A stretch of DNA of 29,729 nt from CAZYME01 sp964648115 (GTDB taxonomy: Bacteria > Pseudomonadota > Gammaproteobacteria > Legionellales > Legionellaceae), in NCBI GenBank assembly GCA_964648115.1, contig CAZYME010000030.1:1-29729 (forward strand), read 5' to 3'. Every line of letters starts with the position of its first letter. Within the stretch, counting starts at the first letter, position 1. Both the position numbers and the translations under genes were made by a program. Below the pieces are notes generated by a model. That model was not told the DNA's origin and ran no database searches. It saw only the letters and a program-made list of their open reading frames with translations. Shown here piece after piece: positions 8,299 through 17,023 of the stretch.

Positions 8299-8951
8299 CC
8301 ATCAAGCGAACCCGTATAAAAATGTGTGGTATGACGCGTATAAGCGATATTACCCACGCAATATCGCTTGGTGTAGATGCAATTGGTTTAATTTTTTATG
8401 AGAAAAGTTCGCGCCATGTCAGTGTTGAGCAGGCGAAATTGTTACTGCTTAACCACCCATTTCCCTCGCCAGAGCGAGGATTACCTGCATTTGTTGACAT
8501 AGTTGCCGTATTTGTTAATCCAGAAGCATCATTTGTAAAACAAGTAATAACAGAATTACCCATCCAACTGCTACAGTTTCACGGTGATGAGTCCCCCGAA
8601 TTTTGTGAGCAATTTGACATACCGTATATCAAAGCAATACCAGCAGAGTCTCCAGATGCTATTATACAGGCGGCGGACCAATACACCCACGCAGCAGCGA
8701 TTTTATTAGATACACCATCAGCAACCTCCCGAGGAGGCACAGGTCTTGCATTTGACTGGCAAATTATACCTCGCCAACTATCAAAGCCAATTATCCTAGC
8801 TGGTGGGCTGGATGCGTCTAATGTGGTTTCAGCAATAACAGCCTGCTCACCTTATGCAGTTGATGTATGTAGTGGTATTGAGGCATCGGCTGGGATCAAA
8901 GATCATGATAAAATGAGTGCTTTTGTTAATGTATTACAGGAGAGAAGATGA
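8295..8951 (+). CDS. trpF: Phosphoribosylanthranilate isomerase
   Basis: Amadori isomerisation of phosphoribosylanthranilate in tryptophan synthesis, on a TIM-barrel fold. The general-base Cys is at 11 (KMCGMTR) and the general-acid Asp at 139 (ILLDT). The phosphate-binding elements RGGTG (146-150) and LAGGLDASNV are present, as is LQFHGDE. 218 residues is a normal length. It overlaps both truA and trpB by ATGA junctions, so it is probably translated by coupling. No other tryptophan genes besides trpB and trpA are in the window; the early-pathway genes must lie elsewhere or be absent. Confidence 0.97.
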   Translation: MTIKRTRIKMCGMTRISDITHAISLGVDAIGLIFYEKSSRHVSVEQAKLLLLNHPFPSPERGLPAFVDIVAVFVNPEASFVKQVITELPIQLLQFHGDESPEFCEQFDIPYIKAIPAESPDAIIQAADQYTHAAAILLDTPSATSRGGTGLAFDWQIIPRQLSKPIILAGGLDASNVVSAITACSPYAVDVCSGIEASAGIKDHDKMSAFVNVLQERR

Positions 8952-10150
8952 GCGAGCCAAGGCTCCCAGATGAGCGGGGTCATTTTGGACCTTACGGTGG
9001 TCGATTTGTCGCCGATACGCTGTTCGATGCGCTACAACAATTGCAAGATGCTTATCAACATTTCCGAACGGATCCTGTTTTCCTCGCAGAATATGCTGCA
9101 GAGTTGCATGACTATGTTGGCCGCGCAACACCGCTTTATCATGCTGAGCGATTGAGCGCGCAGGTAGGTGGGGCGCAGATCTATCTAAAACGCGAAGATT
9201 TAAACCATACGGGTGCCCATAAAATCAATAATGCTGTAGGCCAGGCGTTACTTGCTAAACGGATGGGAAAAACACGGATCATTGCTGAAACAGGAGCAGG
9301 GCAACATGGTGTAGCATCAGCAACTGTTGCGGCTAAATTAGGTTTGGAGTGCGTGGTTTACATGGGCTCTGAAGACATTAAACGTCAAGCCGCCAATGTG
9401 TATCGTATGAAATTATTAGGTGCCAAGGTGGTCCCAGTTACTGCTGGTTCTAAAACTCTGAAAGATGCCTTAAATGAAGCCATGCGAGATTGGGTGAGCC
9501 ATGTCGATGATACGTTTTATATTATCGGCACAGCAGCAGGCCCACATCCTTACCCACAGATGGTCCGAGATTTTCAATCGATCATTGGCCAAGAAGCACG
9601 TGCGCAATTATTTGAGAAATCCGGGAAATTACCTGACGCGCTAGTTGCTTGTATTGGTGGAGGATCTAATGCAATTGGTTTGTTTTACCCCTTTTTACAA
9701 GATAAAACAGTGAAGATATATGGGGTGGAAGCAGGTGGCAAAGGCGTTGAAACCGGCCAGCATTCCGCATCTTTATTTGCTGGTGTACCGGGTGTATTGC
9801 ATGGTAATCGGACTTACTTACTGTGCGATGAGCATGGCCAAGTTAAAGACACCCATTCAATATCAGCGGGATTGGATTATCCTGGCGTTGGTCCAGAGCA
9901 TGCATACCTAAAAGACATAGGGCGCGTACAATATGTCGTCATTAATGATGATGAAGCATTGGCAGCATTTCATACATTGACTCGGGTAGAAGGCATTATT
10001 CCTGCGCTTGAATCTAGCCATGCGGTTAGTTACGCGATGAAACTAGCGAAAGACATGAGTAATAAAGAACAAATTATTGTGAATTTATCAGGCCGAGGTG
10101 ATAAAGATATCCATACAGTAGCGCATTTGGATGGGATTACGGTGGAGTAA
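8948..10150 (+). CDS. trpB: Tryptophan synthase beta chain
   Basis: PLP-dependent condensation of indole with serine. The Schiff-base lysine is Lys92 in HTGAHKINNA, the catalytic Glu is Glu114 in AETGAGQHG, and the phosphate-binding GGGSN is at 237-241. It opens with the usual FGPYGGRFV. At 400 residues it is complete. The start overlaps the trpF stop by 4 bp. trpA begins only 3 bases after its stop, as expected for subunits of one alpha2-beta2 complex that channels indole. Confidence 0.98.
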   Translation: MSEPRLPDERGHFGPYGGRFVADTLFDALQQLQDAYQHFRTDPVFLAEYAAELHDYVGRATPLYHAERLSAQVGGAQIYLKREDLNHTGAHKINNAVGQALLAKRMGKTRIIAETGAGQHGVASATVAAKLGLECVVYMGSEDIKRQAANVYRMKLLGAKVVPVTAGSKTLKDALNEAMRDWVSHVDDTFYIIGTAAGPHPYPQMVRDFQSIIGQEARAQLFEKSGKLPDALVACIGGGSNAIGLFYPFLQDKTVKIYGVEAGGKGVETGQHSASLFAGVPGVLHGNRTYLLCDEHGQVKDTHSISAGLDYPGVGPEHAYLKDIGRVQYVVINDDEALAAFHTLTRVEGIIPALESSHAVSYAMKLAKDMSNKEQIIVNLSGRGDKDIHTVAHLDGITVE

Positions 10151-10153
10151 TAA

Positions 10154-10975
10154 ATGAATAGAATTGATAAAACCATCACTCGATTGCGTGCCTGTGGTAG
10201 GAAAGTATTAAGCCCTTATATTACCGCCGGGGACCCTGAGCCTAAAATGACGGTAAATTTAATGCATGGGTTAGTTAAAGCGGGCGCCGATATCTTAGAG
10301 CTCGGTATTCCTTTTTCTGATCCTATGGCTGAGGGCCCTGTTATTCAAGCCGCAATGGAGCGGGCATTACTACACGGTATTAGCTGCGAAGATGTTTTTT
10401 CCATGGTGGAGAAATTTCGCGAAGAAGATAATAATACACCGATTGTATTAATGGGCTATATGAATCCTATTGAACAATATGGCCATGAAAAATTTGCAAA
10501 ACGTGCGCAGATTGCAGGCGTTGATGGCATTATTATTGTCGATTTACCCCCAGAAGAAAGCCCTGATATCGCTCCATTTTGGCAAGCAGCTGGTTTGCAT
10601 ATCATTTATTTGTGCTCGCCTACAACAGCTGATGACCGAATGAAATTAATTAAAAAGCAAGCTAGTGGCTATCTTTATTATGTGTCACTCAAAGGAGTGA
10701 CAGGTTCTAACGCGTTGGATTTGAGATCAGTAAAAACCCAATATCAACGCCGTAAAGAACAAACTTCTCTACCGGTTATGGTGGGTTTTGGCATCAAAAC
10801 GCCCGAGATGGCAGCAAGTGTTGCTGTGTTTGCGGATGGAGTTATTGTAGGAGCAGCATTAATTAGTGAGATACACGCAGCCTATCTTGATAAAATAGAC
10901 CCTATAAAAGCCGGCGCTACGCTTATCAATAGCATGCGCTGTGCAATGGATAAAGAAGGATCCGATCATGAGTGA
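10154..10975 (+). CDS. trpA: Tryptophan synthase alpha chain
   Basis: Cleaves indole-3-glycerol phosphate to indole and glyceraldehyde-3-phosphate, and passes indole to TrpB. The barrel motifs are in place: ITAGDP (23-28), LELGIPFSDP (48-57), VDLPPEE and VSLKGVTG. The catalytic Glu49 is present. The residue at position 60, Asp in the Salmonella enzyme and in the common DPxADGP motif, is Glu here (DPMAEGP). This could be a lineage-wide variant. The 273 residues are full length. The last 8 bases overlap the glnS start. Confidence 0.96.
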   Translation: MNRIDKTITRLRACGRKVLSPYITAGDPEPKMTVNLMHGLVKAGADILELGIPFSDPMAEGPVIQAAMERALLHGISCEDVFSMVEKFREEDNNTPIVLMGYMNPIEQYGHEKFAKRAQIAGVDGIIIVDLPPEESPDIAPFWQAAGLHIIYLCSPTTADDRMKLIKKQASGYLYYVSLKGVTGSNALDLRSVKTQYQRRKEQTSLPVMVGFGIKTPEMAASVAVFADGVIVGAALISEIHAAYLDKIDPIKAGATLINSMRCAMDKEGSDHE

Positions 10976-12620
10976 GAGTAATGAAAAACGAGCACATTTT
11001 ATTCGGCAATTAATTGTTGATGATTTAGCCAATGGTAAACATAAAGCTATTGTTACGCGTTTCCCACCGGAGCCAAATGGGTATTTACATATTGGGCATG
11101 CGAAATCCATTTGCTTAAATTTCGGTTTGGCGGAAGAGTTTGATGGTCGTTGCTATTTGCGTTTTGATGATACTAACCCTATCAAAGAAGAGGAAGAATA
11201 CGTAAACGCTATCATTGATGATGTCCGCTGGCTGGGGTTTGAGTGGTGTGCAATGACCCATTCTTCTGACTATTATCAAGAGCTGTACGATTACGCAATT
11301 TTGTTAATCAAGAATGATTTGGCTTATGTTGATAGCTTAAGCATGGAAGAAATTCGTGCTTACCGTGGGACATTGCAAGAGCCGGGTCGTGAAAGCCCAT
11401 ACCGAAATCGTACGCAGGAAGAGAATTTAGATTTATTCACACGGATGAAGGCAGGGGAGTTCCCTGATGGCACACATGTTTTGCGGGCGCGTATTGATAT
11501 GCAATCAGGTAACGTGAACATGCGTGATCCCGTGTTATATCGAATTCGTCATGTAGCTCATCAGCGCACTGGAAATGATTGGTGTATCTACCCCATGTAT
11601 GATTACGCGCATCCGCTTTCTGATGCGTTGGAAAAAATTACACATTCGTTATGTACACTAGAGTTTCAAGATCATAGACCTTTGTATGATTGGTTAATTG
11701 AGCATTTGCCGGTACCAGCCAAGCCCGTACAAACGGAATTTGCACGCCTTAATTTGTCACACACCGTCACCAGTAAACGTAAACTTCGTCAATTGGTCGA
11801 GGAGGGGGTGGTTACAGGTTGGGATGATCCGCGTTTGCCTACATTACGTGGCATGCGAAAACGTGGTTATCCAGCAGCGGCGCTCCGGCAGTTTTGTGAA
11901 ATGATTGGTATTTCCAGAAGCGATTCAGTCATTGACATGTCATTGCTTGAGGCGTGTGTCCGTGATGAGTTAAACAAATCGGCAAAACGCGCTTTGTGTG
12001 TGTTTGACCCAATAAAAATCGTCATTGAAAATTATCCTGAGGGCAAAGTCGAAGAGTTAAGTGCGAATTTTCATCCACAAGACCCAGATTCAGAGCGCCG
12101 TGTATTACCATTTAGTCGGGAAATATACATTGAGCGCAGTGATTTTATGGAGGATCCGCCTAAAAAATATTTTCGCTTATCTCCAGGCACCGAAGTTCGT
12201 TTGCGCCATGCATATGTTATCCGCTGCACTGGTGTAATTCATAATGCAGAAGGGGAAGTTGTAGAATTGCGTTGCACTTACGATGAGGCAACTTTAGGTA
12301 AAAACCCAGAAGATAGAAAAGTGAAGGGTGTTATTCACTGGGTTTCCAGAGCCCATGCGCATCCGGTAACCATTTATCAATATGATCGTTTGTTTAACGA
12401 TGTTAATCCTGCGCGCGAAGAGGATTTTTTACAGTTTGTGAATCACGATTCTCTGCAGGTACTACAAGCTTTCTGTGAGCCGGCTCTTGCTTCTCAGTCT
12501 TTAAATGAAGTGTTTCAATTTGAGCGATTAGGGTATTACTGCGTGAATCAAATTGATGGGAAAAAAGTAACCGCGTTTCATAGAGTAGTTGATTTGAAAG
12601 ATACATGGGCAGTATCGTAG
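10968..12620 (+). CDS. glnS: Glutaminyl-tRNA synthetase
   Basis: Class I synthetase that charges tRNA-Gln. PPEPNGYLHIGHAKS contains the HIGH signature (41-44). The KMSKS counterpart is VTSKRKL, with the core at 268-272, the same numbering as the E. coli enzyme. The start chosen is ATG 10968, with aagga 7 bases upstream. The ATG at 10941 lies inside trpA, lacks the family N-terminus and would add nine atypical residues. The protein is 550 residues, against about 554 in E. coli. Its stop codon (12618-12620) lies within the edge of a palindromic repeat, so the last residues may have been altered by that insertion. It is probably the last gene of the truA-trp run. Confidence 0.97.
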   Translation: MSESNEKRAHFIRQLIVDDLANGKHKAIVTRFPPEPNGYLHIGHAKSICLNFGLAEEFDGRCYLRFDDTNPIKEEEEYVNAIIDDVRWLGFEWCAMTHSSDYYQELYDYAILLIKNDLAYVDSLSMEEIRAYRGTLQEPGRESPYRNRTQEENLDLFTRMKAGEFPDGTHVLRARIDMQSGNVNMRDPVLYRIRHVAHQRTGNDWCIYPMYDYAHPLSDALEKITHSLCTLEFQDHRPLYDWLIEHLPVPAKPVQTEFARLNLSHTVTSKRKLRQLVEEGVVTGWDDPRLPTLRGMRKRGYPAAALRQFCEMIGISRSDSVIDMSLLEACVRDELNKSAKRALCVFDPIKIVIENYPEGKVEELSANFHPQDPDSERRVLPFSREIYIERSDFMEDPPKKYFRLSPGTEVRLRHAYVIRCTGVIHNAEGEVVELRCTYDEATLGKNPEDRKVKGVIHWVSRAHAHPVTIYQYDRLFNDVNPAREEDFLQFVNHDSLQVLQAFCEPALASQSLNEVFQFERLGYYCVNQIDGKKVTAFHRVVDLKDTWAVS

Positions 12621-12711
12621 GTTGGGCCCATGGCCCAACAATTGCGCGAAGCGCCACCAAACACATAAGGTAGCACTTCGTGCGCTTGTTGGGCCATGGG
12701 CGCCAACCTAC
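12617..12711. repeat. 95-bp palindromic element between glnS and cysS
   Basis: The left arm starts gtaggttgggcccatggccc. The right arm ends gggccatgggcgccaaccta then c. The two are inverted copies about 38 bp long around a short centre. The element is of REP/MITE size. It supplies the glnS stop codon and could fold into a strong hairpin separating glnS from cysS. No target duplication was seen. Confidence 0.8.
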
Positions 12712-12755
12712 TTTAAATGGTTAAGTACTCTCAAAGGATTTTTCAAGGGGTAACA

Positions 12756-14111
12756 ATGCTACATCTTTATAATTCATTAACTCGCTCTAAAGAGCAATTC
12801 ACACCAATACAGTCCGGCAAAATTGGCATGTATGTCTGTGGCATTACCGTTTATGACCACTGCCATCTGGGGCATGCCCGCTCCATGGTGTGTTTTGATG
12901 TTATCGTTCGGTTTTTACGCTCACAAGGTTACCAAGTAAAATATGTGCGTAACATCACCGATATTGACGATAAAATTATTGTGCGCGCACAGGAACGCGG
13001 GGTGAGTATCAATGAATTAACAGACCAATATATTGAAGCTATGAACGCGGATACGCGTGCTTTAAATGTACTGCCGCCAGATCAAGAGCCCCGTGCCACT
13101 CAGCATATTGATGCCATTATACGTTTGATTCAACGCTTGATTAAAACAGAGCATGCCTATGTCAGTGAGAATGGGGATGTGTGTTATCAAGTGGAATCTT
13201 TCAAAGAGTATGGGAAATTATCAAACAAAGATATAGAAGGTTTAGTAGCAGGTTCTCGAGTTGAAGTTGTTAAAGAAAAACGTTCACCGTTAGATTTTGT
13301 TTTATGGAAAATGGCAAAGCCAGATGAACCCAATTGGCCTTCCCCTTGGGGTGCTGGGCGACCAGGCTGGCACATAGAGTGCTCGGCGATGGCGATGGGG
13401 GAGTTAGGAGAGCAATTTGATATCCATGGTGGAGGGTTAGATTTACAGTTTCCTCACCATGAAAACGAAATTGCCCAAAGTGAAGCTGCCACGAACAAAC
13501 CGTTTGCCAATTATTGGTTACACGTAGGCATGCTCCAAGTGAACAATGAAAAAATGGCGAAATCAACCGGGAATTTCTTTACTATTGCGGATGTGTTAAA
13601 AAAACACCATCCAGAGGTCGTTCGTTATTTTCTGCTCAGTAGCCATTATCGTAGCCCACTTAATTATTCCGAAGAGAATCTGCAGCTTGCAGCGCGCGCA
13701 TTAACGCGCCTTTACCAATCAATGAAGGATGTAACTTCCATAGATGGTGAAATTGATCAAAATTGGGCAAATGAATTTAATCAAGCCATGAACGATGATT
13801 TTAATACTCCTGTTGCATTGTCAGTTTTATTTCAATTAAGCCATGAAATCAATAAAACTAAGACACCTAAGCTTGCTGCAACATTAAGGCATCTAGCAGG
13901 CACATTAGGGCTTCTTCAAGAGCCCCCTGAAGTATTTTTACAAGCTGGCTTAGAGGATATAGATGGAATTACCAAGCTCGTAGAAGAACGATTTCAAGCA
14001 CGATTAAAACGGGATTGGGCTAAAGCAGATGAAATACGAAAGATGCTTTTAGAGAAAGGTGTTGAAGTTGAGGATGGGGCTGAAGGGAGCACGTGGCGGA
14101 TGATCAAATAA
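12756..14111 (+). CDS. cysS: Cysteinyl-tRNA synthetase
   Basis: Class I synthetase that charges tRNA-Cys. The HIGH-type motif is HLGH (37-40). The zinc ligands Cys28, Cys209, His234 and Glu238 match the E. coli numbering. The KMSKS loop reads KMAKS (266-270), with Ala where Ser is usual. The start is ATG 12756, with aagggg five bases upstream, which gives the family N-terminus MLHLYNSLTR. An ATG at 12717 would add 13 atypical residues and begins just after the palindromic element. 451 residues is a normal length. Confidence 0.97.
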   Translation: MLHLYNSLTRSKEQFTPIQSGKIGMYVCGITVYDHCHLGHARSMVCFDVIVRFLRSQGYQVKYVRNITDIDDKIIVRAQERGVSINELTDQYIEAMNADTRALNVLPPDQEPRATQHIDAIIRLIQRLIKTEHAYVSENGDVCYQVESFKEYGKLSNKDIEGLVAGSRVEVVKEKRSPLDFVLWKMAKPDEPNWPSPWGAGRPGWHIECSAMAMGELGEQFDIHGGGLDLQFPHHENEIAQSEAATNKPFANYWLHVGMLQVNNEKMAKSTGNFFTIADVLKKHHPEVVRYFLLSSHYRSPLNYSEENLQLAARALTRLYQSMKDVTSIDGEIDQNWANEFNQAMNDDFNTPVALSVLFQLSHEINKTKTPKLAATLRHLAGTLGLLQEPPEVFLQAGLEDIDGITKLVEERFQARLKRDWAKADEIRKMLLEKGVEVEDGAEGSTWRMIK

Positions 14112-14115
14112 TATA

Positions 14116-14168
14116 TTTATTTTGATTTGATCTACCTTCACCTACCCTGTCGGGCATCCTCTCCCAAT
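14116..14168. repeat. Half copy of the ~150-bp dispersed element
   Basis: The reverse complement reads gggagaggatgcccgacagg followed by gtaggtgaaggtagatcaaat. This matches the left half of the elements at 3753-3911 and 7263-7411. The other arm is missing, so this is a truncated copy in the opposite orientation, directly after cysS. Confidence 0.75.
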
Positions 14169-14179
14169 AATACACGTCG

Positions 14180-14200
14180 TCCCGCGGCTTGACCGCGGGA
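14180..14200. repeat. Short GC-rich hairpin repeat after cysS
   Basis: tcccgcgg-cttga-ccgcggga, followed by tccatgg. The same hairpin with a compensating base-pair change (tcctgcgg/ccgcagga) occurs at 27150-27170. It belongs to a dispersed palindrome family. It may act as a terminator-like structure after cysS, but there is no U-tract. Confidence 0.7.
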
Positions 14201-14275
14201 TCCATGGATCGATCGGTGGGGCTAATCTGTTACATGTTCCTTAGACATGAAATTCTGTTTATCTTTTATTCTTAA

Positions 14276-14304
14276 TTGATAATAAATCATCATTGTGGTA
14301 TTAT
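14276..14304 (+). promoter_or_regulatory. Sigma-70 promoter for the 488-residue gene
   Basis: ttgata (14276-14281), a 17-bp spacer, then tattat (14299-14304), preceded by tgg (an extended -10 feature). Transcription would start near 14311. This places the first usable start codon at ATG 14336 and argues against the upstream TTG at 14276, which overlaps the -35 box. Confidence 0.65.
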
Positions 14305-14335
14305 TTGCGCACAATTTGATTGCTTAAACAATATT

Positions 14336-15802
14336 ATGCCCTTAACAACTCCAGCAAGTTCAGATGATTTTCAAACGGATGATCAATATCGAGAAATTGT
14401 AAAACGTTTGCCTGAAGAAACACAAAGGGAGATAGAGGTCAGTTTGGGGCAAGTTACACCCGAGCAACTGGCTTTGCTCCAGTCTACTATTGATAAGCCA
14501 GAAAAACGTTTTGATGATGGCTCTTTTATTTACGAAGAGATGTTTGTCCCGACAGCACTTATGGCTGTTCGTGAGGGGATAATTTCCAACCTTCAATTTG
14601 GAACGCTAATGAATTTGTGGGGTTACGCAAAGCAAATTTTGACTCAGAGTGGCTCTGGTTCAGTCAAAAAGCCTGAGTTTATACCCCTGCTTCTTGATAA
14701 CGGTAAAATGCATCCTTTAGCTGCTCAATATTTGATTATTGGCACACAGCCTCCAATATCCAAGCCAGATCTTTTTGACAAAGACAGTAGTGGTTTTTTG
14801 AAGGGAATTTTTGAAAATGCAAAAAAATTACCATGTGGTGAGCGAGGTTTCTGGATTGTTCCACGTTTTACTCAGACTTCATCAAAAATAAACATAATTG
14901 GCGTTATAAAAGGCGTACTGGGCTTTCACATTTTAGATATGCCAAAAAATGATGAAGAAGAAATAATCCCAAGCTTAAGCCTATATCAACTATTTTTAAA
15001 TACTGCGTTTAATCAACCGGTTAAAATTAATCCGGTCATGGGCGAATCAACAGTTGATGAAATACGAAAAAACAGCCTGGACAGAATTCGTGATATAGCC
15101 ATACCCTGTTTATGGGCAGAACAACCTACCAATGCGGACGGTTTTGAGGTGAGTAACTGGTGGGAGTTTACACTCCATGATCTATATCATTCTGTTCGCG
15201 CCAGCCGTTTAAGCCCTGAAGAAACTATTCGGTATATCGCATTTGGCGATCGCTTTAAAGCGATGCAACAACGGTTAGAAAATGCGCTAAAAACATACTC
15301 GAAACTCCATAATAGAAATATAGATAATTTCAAAAATAGTGTGATAACGGAGCCTGGACATCAAGCAATTGTATTAAAAGTGCTGTATAGAGAACACCTT
15401 ATTATTTCTGTGCTTAAACGATTACGCAAGACGACTGGTATGATTAAATTTTCCCTCTATGACATGGAACATAATCATAAAAATACCACAATTGAGGAGC
15501 CAATAATGGCGCTGCACCGAGAAATAAAGTCAGTACTGGAACCCATCAGTTTTTTTGGTCTCAGACCAGGTACACCTAAATTATCTCTGATGTATGGGCG
15601 TATTATTGCGCATGCATTGTTGGACGCTATTTCACCGGATGAAAAAGCCTGGTGCGGTATAAGAGAAAAACTGCGAAAAGAAGGTGGGCCCGCATTTTTT
15701 CCTGGTAAAAAGGAGCATATAAAAGGGTTTTATTTTGGGATAATGGACGGCGGGGTGACGCTTCCTGATGACACAGGAGTGAAATTACCCGAGAGGCCAT
15801 GA
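14336..15802 (+). CDS. Hypothetical protein, 488 aa
   Basis: Not recognised. It is soluble, with no signal peptide or membrane helix. The first 45 residues are polar and Glu/Asp-rich; the centre is mixed alpha/beta. At 282-286 it carries HDLYH, with Glu-Glu about ten residues later, a pattern that could bind a metal, though this is only suggestive. The last 40 residues contain a Gly/Lys-rich stretch (GGPAFFPGKKEH). The start ATG 14336 was chosen because a near-consensus promoter lies upstream; no good ribosome site precedes it. It stands alone between cysS and the convergent efflux operon, so context gives no function. Size, isolation and a private promoter fit an accessory or effector-type gene. 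Confidence 0.75.
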   Translation: MPLTTPASSDDFQTDDQYREIVKRLPEETQREIEVSLGQVTPEQLALLQSTIDKPEKRFDDGSFIYEEMFVPTALMAVREGIISNLQFGTLMNLWGYAKQILTQSGSGSVKKPEFIPLLLDNGKMHPLAAQYLIIGTQPPISKPDLFDKDSSGFLKGIFENAKKLPCGERGFWIVPRFTQTSSKINIIGVIKGVLGFHILDMPKNDEEEIIPSLSLYQLFLNTAFNQPVKINPVMGESTVDEIRKNSLDRIRDIAIPCLWAEQPTNADGFEVSNWWEFTLHDLYHSVRASRLSPEETIRYIAFGDRFKAMQQRLENALKTYSKLHNRNIDNFKNSVITEPGHQAIVLKVLYREHLIISVLKRLRKTTGMIKFSLYDMEHNHKNTTIEEPIMALHREIKSVLEPISFFGLRPGTPKLSLMYGRIIAHALLDAISPDEKAWCGIREKLRKEGGPAFFPGKKEHIKGFYFGIMDGGVTLPDDTGVKLPERP

Positions 15803-15887
15803 GAATTTGTTTAGGTTAGAGAATTAAGGGGCAAGTACTGATGAATCCATAAGGTGCTTTTCTTTAAAGGGCAATGAAACGCACTTA

Positions 15888-16016
15888 ATGAAATTTTACA
15901 TACCCCTGAATATGCAGGATATAATCCCGCCAGAGGAAGGTGTTGTAGCGCTCACTACCTCAACAACCAAAGACATGGATGACAGCGTAGATCCAAGGTC
16001 ACCAAAACCTGAATAG
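15888..16016 (+). CDS. Possible small ORF, 42 aa
   Basis: ATG at 15888 reads MKFYIPLNMQDIIPPEEGVV and continues with a Thr/Asp/Pro-rich tail to a TAG at 16016. No ribosome site is obvious. The composition is protein-like, so it may be the tail of a lost gene. It ends next to the convergent adaptor gene. Nothing else was seen between 15803 and 16016. Weakly supported. Confidence 0.25.
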   Translation: MKFYIPLNMQDIIPPEEGVVALTTSTTKDMDDSVDPRSPKPE

Positions 16017-17009
16017 TTATCCTGTGTGAATATAAACATAAACGCTCGCCCCGATGCTGAGTGGATAATGGGCTGGATCGTAATCGGTGATTAGGATTTG
16101 TACTGGTAGGCGTTGTGGTAATAAAAACCAGTTATTCTCACTGTTGGCCACGATTTGCAGTTGGGTGGATAGATGTGTGATTAATCGACTCGCGGCCCAG
16201 CTTTCAGAATAGACAATGCCATGATAAATTTTTGAGCCAACATACATGCGCGGAAAAATACTAACTTTATCCCCAGCACGGACCCGACGCAAATCGGTCT
16301 CATTAAAATTTGCTTGGATAAATAGCGTATCTGTATCAATAAATGAAAAAACCGGTTGTCGAATTTTAATGGGTGTTCCTAATGCTACAAACATATTTTG
16401 TATGGCTCCGTTATTTTGAGCATAAACGGTTGTCTCATCTAAGTTAACTTTGGCATTTTCCATCACCGCAATCAGTGATTTAATTTTCATTTTTTGTGCA
16501 AATATTTGTTGATGATTTACCTCTAATTCTTTTTCTAGTGCTTTAAATTGGTTAAGAGCAGCATTTTGGTCTTTTAATAAAGTGTTGACCGTTATCTTGG
16601 AGACAGCATGATCGTTTAATGCCAAACTATTATGCGTGTAATCAAAATGAAGTTTTTCATAACGTTCTTTTTGTGCTTGTATAAGGAATTCAGTTTTTTC
16701 CACTTGCCTAAGTAATACAAATAAACGAGCCTTGGCTTCCGCAACATCACTTTGGGCTTTTTTATGTGCTAATTGATATGGTGTTTTGAATACGGTAAAT
16801 AATGGCTGGCCTTTTTTAACCATTTCTTCGTTTTTAACATATATATGTGTAATATAACCCTCCACATCAGCAGCAACTGGGCGAACGTTACCAACGACAA
16901 AGGCATTATTTGTAAAGGGAAATAGAAAGGAAAAGTTATAGATAAAGATAAAAACAAATAGAACCAATAAAAAGGTTAAAGGAACTTTTTGCTTAATTTT
17001 GATTGCCAT
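16017..17009 (-). CDS. HlyD-family periplasmic adaptor (efflux)
   Basis: Membrane-fusion subunit that links an inner-membrane transporter to an outer-membrane channel. It has one N-terminal membrane anchor (about residues 11-31) and the first lipoyl half VRPVAADVEGYITHIYVKNE (42-61). A long alpha-helical hairpin runs from about 78 to 190. The second lipoyl half and barrel begin at about 195 (TVYAQNNGAIQNMFV and FNETDLRRVRAGDKV). At 330 residues it fits the EmrA/AaeA-type adaptors. Third gene of the operon, 14 bases after the FUSC gene. The substrate cannot be told from sequence; AaeA-type systems export aromatic acids. Confidence 0.9.
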   Translation of the reverse strand: MAIKIKQKVPLTFLLVLFVFIFIYNFSFLFPFTNNAFVVGNVRPVAADVEGYITHIYVKNEEMVKKGQPLFTVFKTPYQLAHKKAQSDVAEAKARLFVLLRQVEKTEFLIQAQKERYEKLHFDYTHNSLALNDHAVSKITVNTLLKDQNAALNQFKALEKELEVNHQQIFAQKMKIKSLIAVMENAKVNLDETTVYAQNNGAIQNMFVALGTPIKIRQPVFSFIDTDTLFIQANFNETDLRRVRAGDKVSIFPRMYVGSKIYHGIVYSESWAASRLITHLSTQLQIVANSENNWFLLPQRLPVQILITDYDPAHYPLSIGASVYVYIHTG

Positions 17010-17023
17010 GTTTTTATCTCAAT

